Shown here piece by piece: positions 10,053 through 17,972 of a DNA stretch of 64,000 nucleotides. Below the pieces are notes generated by a model, which did no database searches, was not told the DNA's origin, and saw nothing but the letters and a program-made list of their open reading frames with translations. This stretch comes from CAYSEW01 sp964430245. Lineage in GTDB: Bacteria > Bacteroidota > Bacteroidia > Flavobacteriales_D > Parvicellaceae. The stretch's first letter is position 1, and every line of letters starts with the position of its first letter. Position numbers and translations under genes: made by a program. The stretch spans positions 149,431 through 213,430 of the forward strand of contig CAYSEW010000001.1 of the NCBI GenBank assembly GCA_964430245.1, read 5' to 3'.

Positions 10053-10481
10053 ATGGAGGAACATTTAAAAAGGTTAGCTAAAATGTATCATAAGGCTCCA
10101 ATTAATTTGCTTATGAATGCTAGACTAAAGGTGCTTCCTAGTAAAGCAATCATTAGGATGAAAGCCGAACCTAATTATTTTCACGCAGGTAATTCTTTAC
10201 ATGGTTCGATTTATTTTAAGATGTTAGATGATGCAAGCTTTTTTGCAGGACAGTCTATAGTGTCAGATTATTTTTTAGTGACATCTAATTATAATATACA
10301 TTTAATGAGACCAATAGTTGAAGATGAATTGATAGCAGAAGGTGAGGTAATCGCTATGTCAAAGTCAATTGTAACTGCAAGTGCTAAATTGTTTAATTCT
10401 TCAGGTAAGCTATGTGCTTTTGGAACAGGTGCTTTTGCAAAGAGCAGGATTAAAATTGAGGACGCTGAAGGATATATGTAA
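10053..10481 (+). CDS. Hotdog-fold thioesterase (PaaI/DUF4442-like)
   Basis: This 142-residue protein has the hotdog pattern: a FHAGNSLHGSIYFKMLDDASFFA helix region near residues 46-68 and an IHLMRPIVEDELIAEGEV strand pair near 88-105. Family members hydrolyse acyl-CoA thioesters; the substrate cannot be read. It sits 5 bases downstream of the E1 fusion and is almost certainly co-transcribed with it. That suggests, as inference, control or clean-up of acyl-CoA pools from the same pathway. It differs from the canonical PaaI at 45327-45749. Confidence 0.82.
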   Translation: MEEHLKRLAKMYHKAPINLLMNARLKVLPSKAIIRMKAEPNYFHAGNSLHGSIYFKMLDDASFFAGQSIVSDYFLVTSNYNIHLMRPIVEDELIAEGEVIAMSKSIVTASAKLFNSSGKLCAFGTGAFAKSRIKIEDAEGYM

Positions 10482-10510
10482 TTTTTTTACTTTTGGATAG
10501 GTTTTAAAAA

Positions 10511-11110
10511 ATGAAGATCAAACACATAATTATCATTTTTGTTTTCCATTTTTCTTTATCAGGAAGTTGTTTTTCTCAGGTAAATGATGAAAATGAAAAC
10601 ACTCCTCCAGAAAATGATTTGAACAATCAGTCATTTGCCGAAAGACTCTATGGTGGAGGAAATATTAGTTTTAATATTTACAATGGATGGATCTTATTAG
10701 ATGCATCACCTTTTATAGGTTATAGGGTAACTCCAAAGTATTCTGCTGGTTTAGGTATTAAATACATTTATAGAGGATTGCCCGAACAGGATATAAATCT
10801 ATCATACTATGGAGGAAATATTTTCTCCAGATATCAATTTACTAGAAATTTTTTAGCTCATGCTGAATATGAGCTATTAAGAGTATATGAAACAAAACCT
10901 ATTTCTGTTAATTACGGAGAAAGAACTTTGGCAAGTATGTTTTATTTAGGAGGAGCTTATAGTACCTCAATTGGAGGAAGTGCTACAGTTCAGATTATGC
11001 TTTTATATGATATAATTAATGACTATAATTCTCCCTACAGATCTTATTATATGTTCGGTTCATCTGGACCTCCCATTCTATATCGTGTAGGTTTTACTTT
11101 TGGGTTTTAA
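10511..11110 (+). CDS. Small outer-membrane beta-barrel protein
   Basis: A 199-residue protein with a signal peptide ending near SCFSQ (about residue 23). A short acidic linker and alternating aromatic/polar strands follow, for example GGNISFNIYNGWILLDASPFIG and GGNIFSRYQFTRNFLAHAEYELL. It ends on an aromatic residue (VGFTFGF), as outer-membrane barrels often do. About eight strands would fit the length. Function is unknown. It lies 3 bases upstream of the secreted GH18-CUB gene and is probably in the same operon. Confidence 0.7.
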   Translation: MKIKHIIIIFVFHFSLSGSCFSQVNDENENTPPENDLNNQSFAERLYGGGNISFNIYNGWILLDASPFIGYRVTPKYSAGLGIKYIYRGLPEQDINLSYYGGNIFSRYQFTRNFLAHAEYELLRVYETKPISVNYGERTLASMFYLGGAYSTSIGGSATVQIMLLYDIINDYNSPYRSYYMFGSSGPPILYRVGFTFGF

Positions 11111-11113
11111 GAG

Positions 11114-12889
11114 ATGATGAAAATATTTAAATTAGGTATAATATTAATTCTTTTGATTAATTCTGGATATTCTCAACAATATGGAGATTCCAAATCAATT
11201 CACCAGGAACAACTTGAATATTATAATCAATTAGGAAATTCAACTGCAGATTTTTATGAATCATCAATAAAACATTCCGAAAAATCTTTTACAAGGTCTG
11301 GATGTAATTTAAATAAAGTAGTTTATGGTTGGCACCCTTATTGGGTGGGCAGTGTGTATCATAATTATGACTGGAATCTCTTAAGCCATTTTTCTTTTTT
11401 TAGTTATGAGGTTAACCCCATAGATGGTGAGCCGATCACCACACATGGATGGAGTACTTCATCTGCTGTAGATTCAGCTTTAGCAAGTGGAAATACCAAA
11501 GTAACTCTTACAGTTACTTTATTTTCTGACCATGCTACCTTTTTTAGCAGTACAACCTCTCAACAAACATTGATTTCGAATTTAATTAATTTAGTTCAAT
11601 CTAGAGGGGCACATGGTGTGAACATAGATATTGAAGGTTTGCCATCTGCATATAAAATTGACTTTTCTTACTTTATGGTCAATTTAGCTAATCAGATGCA
11701 TGCTGCTATTCCTGGATCTGAAGTTAGTACTGTTTTATATGCAGTAGATTGGAGTAATGTGTTTGATTTTTCTTTAATGGAACCAGCTGTTGATCATTAT
11801 ATTGTGATGGGTTATGCCTATTACTATCAGGGTAGTTCTAATACAGGTCCCTGTGATCCATTGTATCACTTTGGGTCTAATTATAACTATTCACTATCAA
11901 GGTCAATTACTTATTATTTAGATAAAGGTTGTCCTGCAGATAAATTAATAATGGGGTTGCCTTATTATGGTTATCAGTGGCCTACTTCAAGTTTAAATGT
12001 TCCAAGCTCAACAACTGGTTCGGGTACTGCAAAAACATATAAACAGGTTAAAAACAATGTTTCAGGACTTTATTCATCTGCAAATCATCAATATGACCAG
12101 GATAGCTATACAGATATTTACACTTTTAATGACAATGGTTTCCAGCAATGCTTTATTACTAAAGAAAATGGATTTAGGAAAAGATTAGAGCACATTGAAA
12201 GATCAGGTATTGGAGGTATTGGTATATGGGCATTAGGGTATGATGATGGGTATAATGATTTTTGGGATGGCATCAATGACTATTTGACAGATTGTTATGT
12301 TGATTCATGTAATGGTACAATACATGACTTTGGTGGCCCTTATAAAGATTATTATGACGATGAAGATTATACCTGGACCATTAATCCGGATAGCGCAACG
12401 AGTTTAGATATCGATTTTACGTTTTTTGATGTCGAATTAAATTACGATTATTTATACATATATGATGGTTTAGATATTAATTCTCCTCAAATTACAGGAA
12501 GTCCTTTTACTGGAATGAATAGCCCTGGTAGTTTTACCACTTCTACTGGAGCAGTGACATTTCGTTTTTATTCAGATGGGGCAACTGTTAACCCTGGATT
12601 TGAAGCCAATTATACATGCTCTTACGACCAGTCTGTGACGATATTAGAAAAAGATGTCGATTTTATTTTATATCCCAATCCAGCAAAAGAGGTATTAAAT
12701 TTTAAAATAAATAATGGGATAGATAATAAAGGTCAAATTCTTATCTATGATGCAAGTGGCAGGGTTGTAAAAGCAATTAATTTCTTTAATAAAGAATTAG
12801 CAATTAGTATAGCTGATTTAGAAGTTGGTTATTACCTTCTTGAGTTAAATTCAAATCATCAAAAGGTACTTTCATTCATTAAAAAGTAA
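11114..12889 (+). CDS. Secreted GH18-like glycosidase with CUB domain and T9SS tail
   Basis: A 591-residue modular protein: signal peptide (about 1-20), a glycoside hydrolase 18 TIM barrel (about 65-385), a CUB domain (about 400-505) and a T9SS type A sorting domain (about 510-591, beginning near FILYPNPAKEVLNF). The GH18 signature reads AHGVNIDIEG near residues 165-174. The catalytic Glu and the Asp two residues before it are kept, but the first acidic position of the usual DxxDxDxE motif is His. Similar variants occur in YaaH-like GH18 proteins, so activity on chitin, peptidoglycan or another GlcNAc polymer is possible but unproven. ATG codons at 11114 and 11117 are both usable. Location: cell surface or secreted via T9SS. 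Confidence 0.87.
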   Translation: MMKIFKLGIILILLINSGYSQQYGDSKSIHQEQLEYYNQLGNSTADFYESSIKHSEKSFTRSGCNLNKVVYGWHPYWVGSVYHNYDWNLLSHFSFFSYEVNPIDGEPITTHGWSTSSAVDSALASGNTKVTLTVTLFSDHATFFSSTTSQQTLISNLINLVQSRGAHGVNIDIEGLPSAYKIDFSYFMVNLANQMHAAIPGSEVSTVLYAVDWSNVFDFSLMEPAVDHYIVMGYAYYYQGSSNTGPCDPLYHFGSNYNYSLSRSITYYLDKGCPADKLIMGLPYYGYQWPTSSLNVPSSTTGSGTAKTYKQVKNNVSGLYSSANHQYDQDSYTDIYTFNDNGFQQCFITKENGFRKRLEHIERSGIGGIGIWALGYDDGYNDFWDGINDYLTDCYVDSCNGTIHDFGGPYKDYYDDEDYTWTINPDSATSLDIDFTFFDVELNYDYLYIYDGLDINSPQITGSPFTGMNSPGSFTTSTGAVTFRFYSDGATVNPGFEANYTCSYDQSVTILEKDVDFILYPNPAKEVLNFKINNGIDNKGQILIYDASGRVVKAINFFNKELAISIADLEVGYYLLELNSNHQKVLSFIKK

Positions 12890-12893
12890 ATTT

Positions 12894-12901
12894 TAAATTT
12901 G
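12894..12901 (+). promoter_or_regulatory. Candidate -7 box upstream of mscS
   Basis: TAAATTTG is an exact TAnnTTTG match, 28 bases before the mscS ATG and just after the stop of the GH18 gene. No -33 TTG at the usual spacing. Confidence 0.4.
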
Positions 12902-12929
12902 CATGGTTTTATAATTAAAAAAAGATAAA

Positions 12930-13988
12930 ATGGAATTTTTAGATAAGCAATTTTATGGTAATACAATTACTGATTGGGCGATAGCGCTAGGAATTATACT
13001 TGGTTCTTTTATAGCAGTTAAGATATCTTATTGGATCATATCTAATATTATTTCTAGGATCACTCAAAAAACAAAAACTAGAGTTGATGATGTATTGATT
13101 GAAAAATTGGAAAAGCCAATTGTTTATTTATTGCTTATTTTAGGCTATTGGATCTCCATTCACTATCTCCATTTTGAGGATAATGTACTTAGCTTTTTAG
13201 AACACCTCGCTTATTTTTCACTTGTTATTACCATTACATCTATACTCTCTAGAACAGTTGATACTATTATTGTCGAGGTAGTAATGCCTATGGCTGATAA
13301 AACAGAGGGAGAGTTTGATAATCAGTTGATGCCTGTTTTAAGAAAAGGAATTAAATCAATAATATGGGTGCTTGGTATAATTATCGGTTTAGATAATATT
13401 GGATTTGACATTACTGCCATGATCGCTGGTTTAGGGATTGGTGGTTTAGCATTGGCGTTAGCAGCACAGGATTCAGTAAAAAATGTTTTTGCTGGCATTA
13501 TGATCTTTTTAGATAAACCTTTTAGGATAAATGATAGGATCTTAATAGATAGTTTTGATGGTGTAGTTGAGGAAGTAGGGTTAAGAAGCACAAGAATCAG
13601 AACACTGCAAGGTAGAATAGTTACCATCCCTAATAGTACTTTTACAGATAATAGTGTAGTAAATGTTACTAGTCAACCAGCTTTAAAAGTGGTTTTGAAT
13701 TTGGGATTAACTTATGATACTGATGAAAAAGGCATGCAAAAAGCAGTTGATGTACTAAGAGAGATAGTGGCTGATAATAACGATATACTAGAAGAAGATT
13801 GTTCAGCAGGATTTAAGGATTTTGGAGATTTTTCATTGGGCATACTGTTTATTTATTATGTAAAGCCTGATGCTCATTGGCTGGATTCTCAAAACGTCAT
13901 TAGTAAAGAAGTTTTAAAAAGATTCAATGCAGAAGGATTGGATTTTGCTTTCCCAACACAAACTATTCTAAAAAAGGAAATTAAATGA
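12930..13988 (+). CDS. MscS-family mechanosensitive channel
   Basis: A 352-residue small-conductance mechanosensitive channel that opens under membrane tension to release solutes. Transmembrane helices lie near residues 16-40, 58-105 (two) and 125-165. The pore helix is the Gly/Ala-rich AGLGIGGLALALAAQD near 165-180, followed by the KNVFAGIMIFLDKPFRINDRI segment and the Sm-like beta domain (FDGVVEEVGLRSTRIRT). A good -7 promoter box (TAAATTTG) lies 29 bases upstream. The stop overlaps the start of the next gene (ATGA), giving a two-gene operon. Confidence 0.94.
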   Translation: MEFLDKQFYGNTITDWAIALGIILGSFIAVKISYWIISNIISRITQKTKTRVDDVLIEKLEKPIVYLLLILGYWISIHYLHFEDNVLSFLEHLAYFSLVITITSILSRTVDTIIVEVVMPMADKTEGEFDNQLMPVLRKGIKSIIWVLGIIIGLDNIGFDITAMIAGLGIGGLALALAAQDSVKNVFAGIMIFLDKPFRINDRILIDSFDGVVEEVGLRSTRIRTLQGRIVTIPNSTFTDNSVVNVTSQPALKVVLNLGLTYDTDEKGMQKAVDVLREIVADNNDILEEDCSAGFKDFGDFSLGILFIYYVKPDAHWLDSQNVISKEVLKRFNAEGLDFAFPTQTILKKEIK

Positions 13989-14935
13989 GGATCTTTTTGA
14001 TGGTCCTAAGTATTAGCTATTGTTTAGTTTCATTTTCTCAGCTTGATTCAACCATCAAAGATCATTCTACTTTCATTAAAGTGAATGAGGATTCTCTTTT
14101 TACCAATATAATCATACCTGAGAATGCAAAACAGATCGTACTTATTATTGCTGGATCAGGTCCGACAGACAATGATGGTAATAACCCATTAGGGATGAAT
14201 GAGAATTATAGCTATAAAATGCTTGCTCATCAACTTTACAAGAATGATATAGGTTCAGTAAGATATGATAAAAGGGGAATTGCATTAAGTGCTTCAGCCT
14301 ATCATATAGGTGATGATTTTCAGTTTAATTATTTTATAGAAGATGTAGTTTTAATTGTAGCTTATATCAAACAAAAATATCCAGATAAAAAAGTGATTAT
14401 TGCAGGTCATAGTCAAGGATCATTAGTGGGTGTCATTGCAGCTCAAAGATTATCTGTAGATGGATTTATTTCTTTAGCAGGTACAGGATTTCCAATTGAT
14501 GAGGTGCTAAGAGAACAATTATCAGATCAACCTGAATATTTTAAAGATTATGCATATAAAATTATGGATTCTTTAAAGCTGGGAGTTGAGTTGGATACAG
14601 TATTCCCACCAGTATCTAATTTCTTTAATAATGAAATGCAGACATTCTGGAGCCAATGGATGAGCTATGACCCTTTAGAAGAGATCAATAAATTAACCAT
14701 TCCTGTTTTAGTAATCAATGGAAGTAATGATATACAGGTTGGAGTTGATAATGCAGAGAGACTTGTTAGTGAGAAAAAAGAATATACTTTAAAGATCATT
14801 GAGGGGATGAGCCATGTATTAAAGGATGCACCAATTGATAAAGAGGAGCATATAAAGACCTATAACAACAAAAACCTTCCTTTAAATTCAGAAATGGTAA
14901 ATGATGTTGTTGAATTTATCAAAAATATTAATTGA
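13985..14935 (+). CDS. Exported alpha/beta hydrolase
   Basis: A 316-residue serine hydrolase with a signal peptide (about 1-19, ending VSFSQ). The oxyanion region IAGSGPTDNDGNN is near residue 55. The nucleophile elbow AGHSQGS is near 139-145, with candidate Asp in NGSNDIQVG near 255 and His in GMSHVLK near 280. The sequence fits the esterase/lipase-like group often annotated as alpha/beta hydrolase or serine aminopeptidase S33. The substrate is unknown. It is translationally coupled to mscS through an ATGA overlap and converges with the FKBP operon, overlapping its last gene by 8 bases. Confidence 0.87.
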   Translation: MRIFLMVLSISYCLVSFSQLDSTIKDHSTFIKVNEDSLFTNIIIPENAKQIVLIIAGSGPTDNDGNNPLGMNENYSYKMLAHQLYKNDIGSVRYDKRGIALSASAYHIGDDFQFNYFIEDVVLIVAYIKQKYPDKKVIIAGHSQGSLVGVIAAQRLSVDGFISLAGTGFPIDEVLREQLSDQPEYFKDYAYKIMDSLKLGVELDTVFPPVSNFFNNEMQTFWSQWMSYDPLEEINKLTIPVLVINGSNDIQVGVDNAERLVSEKKEYTLKIIEGMSHVLKDAPIDKEEHIKTYNNKNLPLNSEMVNDVVEFIKNIN

Positions 14936-15929
14936 TCTTTAATAATTCAACCTCAAATACTAGAGGCATGTATGGCTTAATTGGGCCACCTGGTCTTGGG
15001 TTAGCACCATAAGCTAATTCTTGAGGAATAAAGAACCTATATTTAGCTCCTTCCTTCATTAAGGCAACACCTTCTGTCCAACCTTTAATTACTTGGTCTA
15101 ATCCAAAAGTAGCAGGTTCGCCTCTATCTACAGAGCTGTCAAAAACAATTCCTTCTGGCGTAGTTCCATGGTAGTGGACAGTCACATTACTTGTGGCGGT
15201 AGGTTGTTGACCAGTACCTTCTTTCATTACAATATATTGTAAGCCACTATCAGTTGTAATAACTCCTTTTTTATTTTTATTTTGTTCTAAAAATTGAATG
15301 CCATCTGATTTGATTTTCTCAGATTGTTTTAATTCTTCAGATCTTGCTGATTCTTGTTTTTTTTGAAAAAAAGCTTGAATAATTTTCGGTGCAGTAACCG
15401 AATCAATTAGAGGGGCTTCAGTTTTATGAAGTCTATTTTTTAATCCATTTAAAAATATGGTTGCATTGAATTCAGGAAATTGATTGGTGAAATTTTCACC
15501 AAAGTTTACTCCTAGAATATAGCTAACGGTATCCTCCATACTATTAATTTCAGAAGAATTAGAAATAGACCCTGAATTTGTTATACTATCACCAGCTAAT
15601 TGTAGCTGCATAAAGAATGACTGTAAGAGCTGTTGTCTTAAAGCTGGTTCAATGATTAATTCATGATTGTTAGTTAATTGGCCATTCAACCCTTTTTCAA
15701 AAACTTGTTCATTAAAGTCTTTAAAATCTGCAGATACTTGCCTGCCAAAGTCTGCTCCTATTGCATAACTAACGGAATCTTCAGAAGTGATTAATTTTGA
15801 AGAATTGTTTTTTGTGTAATTACTTTCTGTAGATGGCGTTTTAGCTTCATCAGCTTCATTGTTACAACTTGTGATTGAAAAAGAGATAGCAATTATGAGT
15901 GTGTTTAGTATTAATGTATTTTTTTTCAT
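14928..15929 (-). CDS. FKBP-type prolyl isomerase lipoprotein with duplicated N-domain
   Basis: A peptidyl-prolyl cis-trans isomerase of the Mip/FkpA type, 333 residues. A lipoprotein signal with lipobox Cys at about 22 is followed by two copies of the FKBP N-terminal dimerisation segment (DSVSYAIGADFG near 50 and DTVSYILGVNFG near 135), then a linker helix and the C-terminal FKBP domain (about 230-333). Residues matching the FKBP pocket (HYHG, VFDSS, VIKGW, AYG, VFEVEL) are all present. It is the last gene of a three-gene FKBP operon and its start overlaps the previous stop by one base (TAATG). Likely a periplasmic, membrane-anchored folding factor. Confidence 0.93.
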   Translation of the reverse strand: MKKNTLILNTLIIAISFSITSCNNEADEAKTPSTESNYTKNNSSKLITSEDSVSYAIGADFGRQVSADFKDFNEQVFEKGLNGQLTNNHELIIEPALRQQLLQSFFMQLQLAGDSITNSGSISNSSEINSMEDTVSYILGVNFGENFTNQFPEFNATIFLNGLKNRLHKTEAPLIDSVTAPKIIQAFFQKKQESARSEELKQSEKIKSDGIQFLEQNKNKKGVITTDSGLQYIVMKEGTGQQPTATSNVTVHYHGTTPEGIVFDSSVDRGEPATFGLDQVIKGWTEGVALMKEGAKYRFFIPQELAYGANPRPGGPIKPYMPLVFEVELLKIN

Positions 15930-16636
15930 TATTTAATATTAAGTAGTTCAATTTCAAAGATCAATGTAGAGTAGGGTCCAATCGGGCCATTTTGCGTTCC
16001 TAATTCTCCATAACCTATTTGGTATGGAACATAAATTTTCCATTTGGAACCAACTGACATTAATTGTAAAGCCTCTCTCCATCCCCTTATTACTTCATTT
16101 ACACCAATTGATAGTGTTTCGTTTCTTTCAATAGAGCTATCAAAAACATTTCCGTTAATGAAATATCCAGTATAGTGAATTTCAACCATATCTGTAATTG
16201 ATGGTTTATTTCCTCCTCCTTGCTCAATAACTTCATATTGCAAACCAGTTGCAGTAACAATAACACCTTCTCTTTGGCTATTTTCATTTAAGAATTTTTC
16301 GCCTTCAACAATCACTGATTGATGCATATTCCTATGTCTGTTTAATTCATATTCATTCATGATGTTGACAGCTAGAGAGGAGTCTATCAACGATATTTGA
16401 GAAGGGTCTAAATTTGAGATAAGAGATTTTTTAAGGATGTCAATATTTATTGTTGGTTCCTGTATACCCATTTGTTGGTAACTGGCTTTTAGCTGTTGAG
16501 CATACATAAAGCCTAATGAATAGCTGACAGAGTCCATTTTAGACTTTAACTCTATATCAGTAGAGTTTTTTACATCAGTATCATTATTTATACATCCTAC
16601 TAATAAGAAACTAATTAAAGGGAAAATGAATTTCAT
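15929..16636 (-). CDS. FKBP-type prolyl isomerase lipoprotein
   Basis: The 235-residue middle member of the FKBP operon. It has a lipoprotein signal (lipobox LVGC, Cys at about 15), one Mip-like N-terminal segment (DSVSYSLGFMYAQQL), a helical linker and a C-terminal FKBP domain (about 125-235) with the pocket residues in HYTGYF, VFDSS, VIRGW and GYG. Family role: proline isomerisation of exported proteins. One-base stop/start overlaps on both sides show tight coupling. The N-terminal segment is not duplicated, unlike the downstream neighbour. Confidence 0.92.
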   Translation of the reverse strand: MKFIFPLISFLLVGCINNDTDVKNSTDIELKSKMDSVSYSLGFMYAQQLKASYQQMGIQEPTINIDILKKSLISNLDPSQISLIDSSLAVNIMNEYELNRHRNMHQSVIVEGEKFLNENSQREGVIVTATGLQYEVIEQGGGNKPSITDMVEIHYTGYFINGNVFDSSIERNETLSIGVNEVIRGWREALQLMSVGSKWKIYVPYQIGYGELGTQNGPIGPYSTLIFEIELLNIK

Positions 16637-17337
16637 TATTTAATGCTGATCAGTTCAACTTCGAATACTAATGTAGAATAAGGACCTATCATTTGACCTG
16701 CACCTCTTTCTCCATAAGCCAATTGATAAGGTATGTATAATTTCCACTTTGAGCCAACTGGCATTAATTGTAGTGCTTCAGTCCATCCTGGGATTACGCC
16801 ATTCACTGGAAAGGAAATAGATTCTCCTCTGTCCACTGAGCTATCAAATACTGTCCCATCAATTAGTGTTCCATGGTAATGAGTTTCTACTTTATCTGTT
16901 AAAGTTGGTTTTGGACCATTCCCCTGAACAATTATTTCATATTGTAATCCACTTTCAGTAGTAATTACATTTTTTCTTTTTCCATTTTTAGCTAAAAAAG
17001 CTTCACCCTCTTTAATTTTAGGGGTATTCATCTCTTTTTCTTTTTCTTGTTTAACCTGTTGCTTTTTCATGAAATAATTTTGGATAATCATCTGAACATC
17101 AGCTTCATTGATTGCAGATTTGTCCTTTTCATTTAGATTATCATTTAAACCATTAATAAATTGCTCATAGTTAATTTCAGGAAACTCTTTTGCAAAGCTA
17201 ATCGCCATATTCATGCCAAGACTATAGCTAACGGAGTCTAATTCATTAGTTAAGCCAGATTTATTTTTCTTACTTTTTTGTGCTAAAATTGTATTCCCAG
17301 AAAAGAGTAGGATAGTCGTTAAGATTAAAATTCTCAT
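16636..17337 (-). CDS. Periplasmic FKBP-type prolyl isomerase
   Basis: The first gene of the FKBP operon, 233 residues. The N-terminus is an ordinary signal peptide (ends TILAQ, no lipobox Cys), so the mature protein should be soluble in the periplasm, unlike the two lipoproteins after it. It has one Mip-like N-segment (DSVSYSLGMNMAISFA) and a C-terminal FKBP domain (about 125-233) with conserved pocket residues (HYHG, VFDSS, VIPGW, AYG, VFEVEL). A near-consensus promoter lies at 17361-17389, about 24 bases upstream of the ATG. Confidence 0.92.
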   Translation of the reverse strand: MRILILTTILLFSGNTILAQKSKKNKSGLTNELDSVSYSLGMNMAISFAKEFPEINYEQFINGLNDNLNEKDKSAINEADVQMIIQNYFMKKQQVKQEKEKEMNTPKIKEGEAFLAKNGKRKNVITTESGLQYEIIVQGNGPKPTLTDKVETHYHGTLIDGTVFDSSVDRGESISFPVNGVIPGWTEALQLMPVGSKWKLYIPYQLAYGERGAGQMIGPYSTLVFEVELISIK

Positions 17338-17360
17338 ATGTTTTTTTTTTATAAGTGTGT

Positions 17361-17389
17361 CAAATATAATTATAACCCTTAGTTTACAA
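17361..17389 (-). promoter_or_regulatory. Bacteroidota-type promoter for the FKBP operon
   Basis: Read on the minus strand: a -33 element TTG (17387-17389), an 18-base spacer, then the -7 box TATATTTG (17361-17368), which matches TAnnTTTG fully. The predicted transcript would start about 20 bases before the ATG of the first FKBP gene. This is the best promoter match I found in the window. Confidence 0.62.
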
Positions 17390-17456
17390 ATCCAATGCCA
17401 CTTTTATTTAAGTTAATTTTAGTTAAAAGAAAGTAGTTCAGGTAATTGGTAAGAAA

Positions 17457-17930
17457 TTATTGAGAAGAAGCTTTCTCCTTTTCTGATGATTCTTCTGTTG
17501 AATTTTCTTCTTGTTCAGCTTTATTATCGGCTTTGTCATCAGAATTAGTCAATTTTAATTTCCCTGCATTATGAAGAAGATTATACCATTGAAATAATTT
17601 TTTTATATCAGAAGTATATACTTGATCTTTGTCGTAATCTGGTAGAATTTCTTCTAAATAATCATATAATTTATCAGTAGGTTCATTATGAGAAATACAT
17701 TCTTTACCGTTTTCTTTTTTATAGATTTTTTGATAAATATCAGATAAAGAAGCTTCTCCATCATTGGTATAGATGCTAATGTCTTTTAAAGCACTTATGC
17801 GGTTAGATGAAAAGGTTGGAAACCTTTTGCCGTCAGCTATAGATTCAACAATAACATTGCTTTTTGTTTGTCCAATAATAGTGTATAAACCAGATTTCCC
17901 CGATATAGTAATTATGTCTGTAAGATCCAT
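17457..17930 (-). CDS. DUF5606 family protein
   Basis: A 157-residue cytosolic protein. The first 70 residues (starting DLTDIITISGKSGLY, with VESIADGKRFPTFSSNRISAL) match the DUF5606 domain as I know it from Bacteroidota. A helical middle and a very acidic Glu/Ser/Lys-rich, probably disordered tail follow. Function is unknown; the N-terminal half resembles a small beta-barrel. It stands alone between the FKBP operon and the subtilase. Confidence 0.85.
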   Translation of the reverse strand: MDLTDIITISGKSGLYTIIGQTKSNVIVESIADGKRFPTFSSNRISALKDISIYTNDGEASLSDIYQKIYKKENGKECISHNEPTDKLYDYLEEILPDYDKDQVYTSDIKKLFQWYNLLHNAGKLKLTNSDDKADNKAEQEENSTEESSEKEKASSQ

Positions 17931-17972
17931 TCTATTTAGATTAATAAAAATGCAAAGCTAAAAAATTATGTA

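Noticed and set aside
13322..13627. 101-residue minus-strand open frame inside mscS
   Set aside because: Antisense to the conserved pore region; Lys/Ile/Pro-rich composition is typical of a shadow frame.
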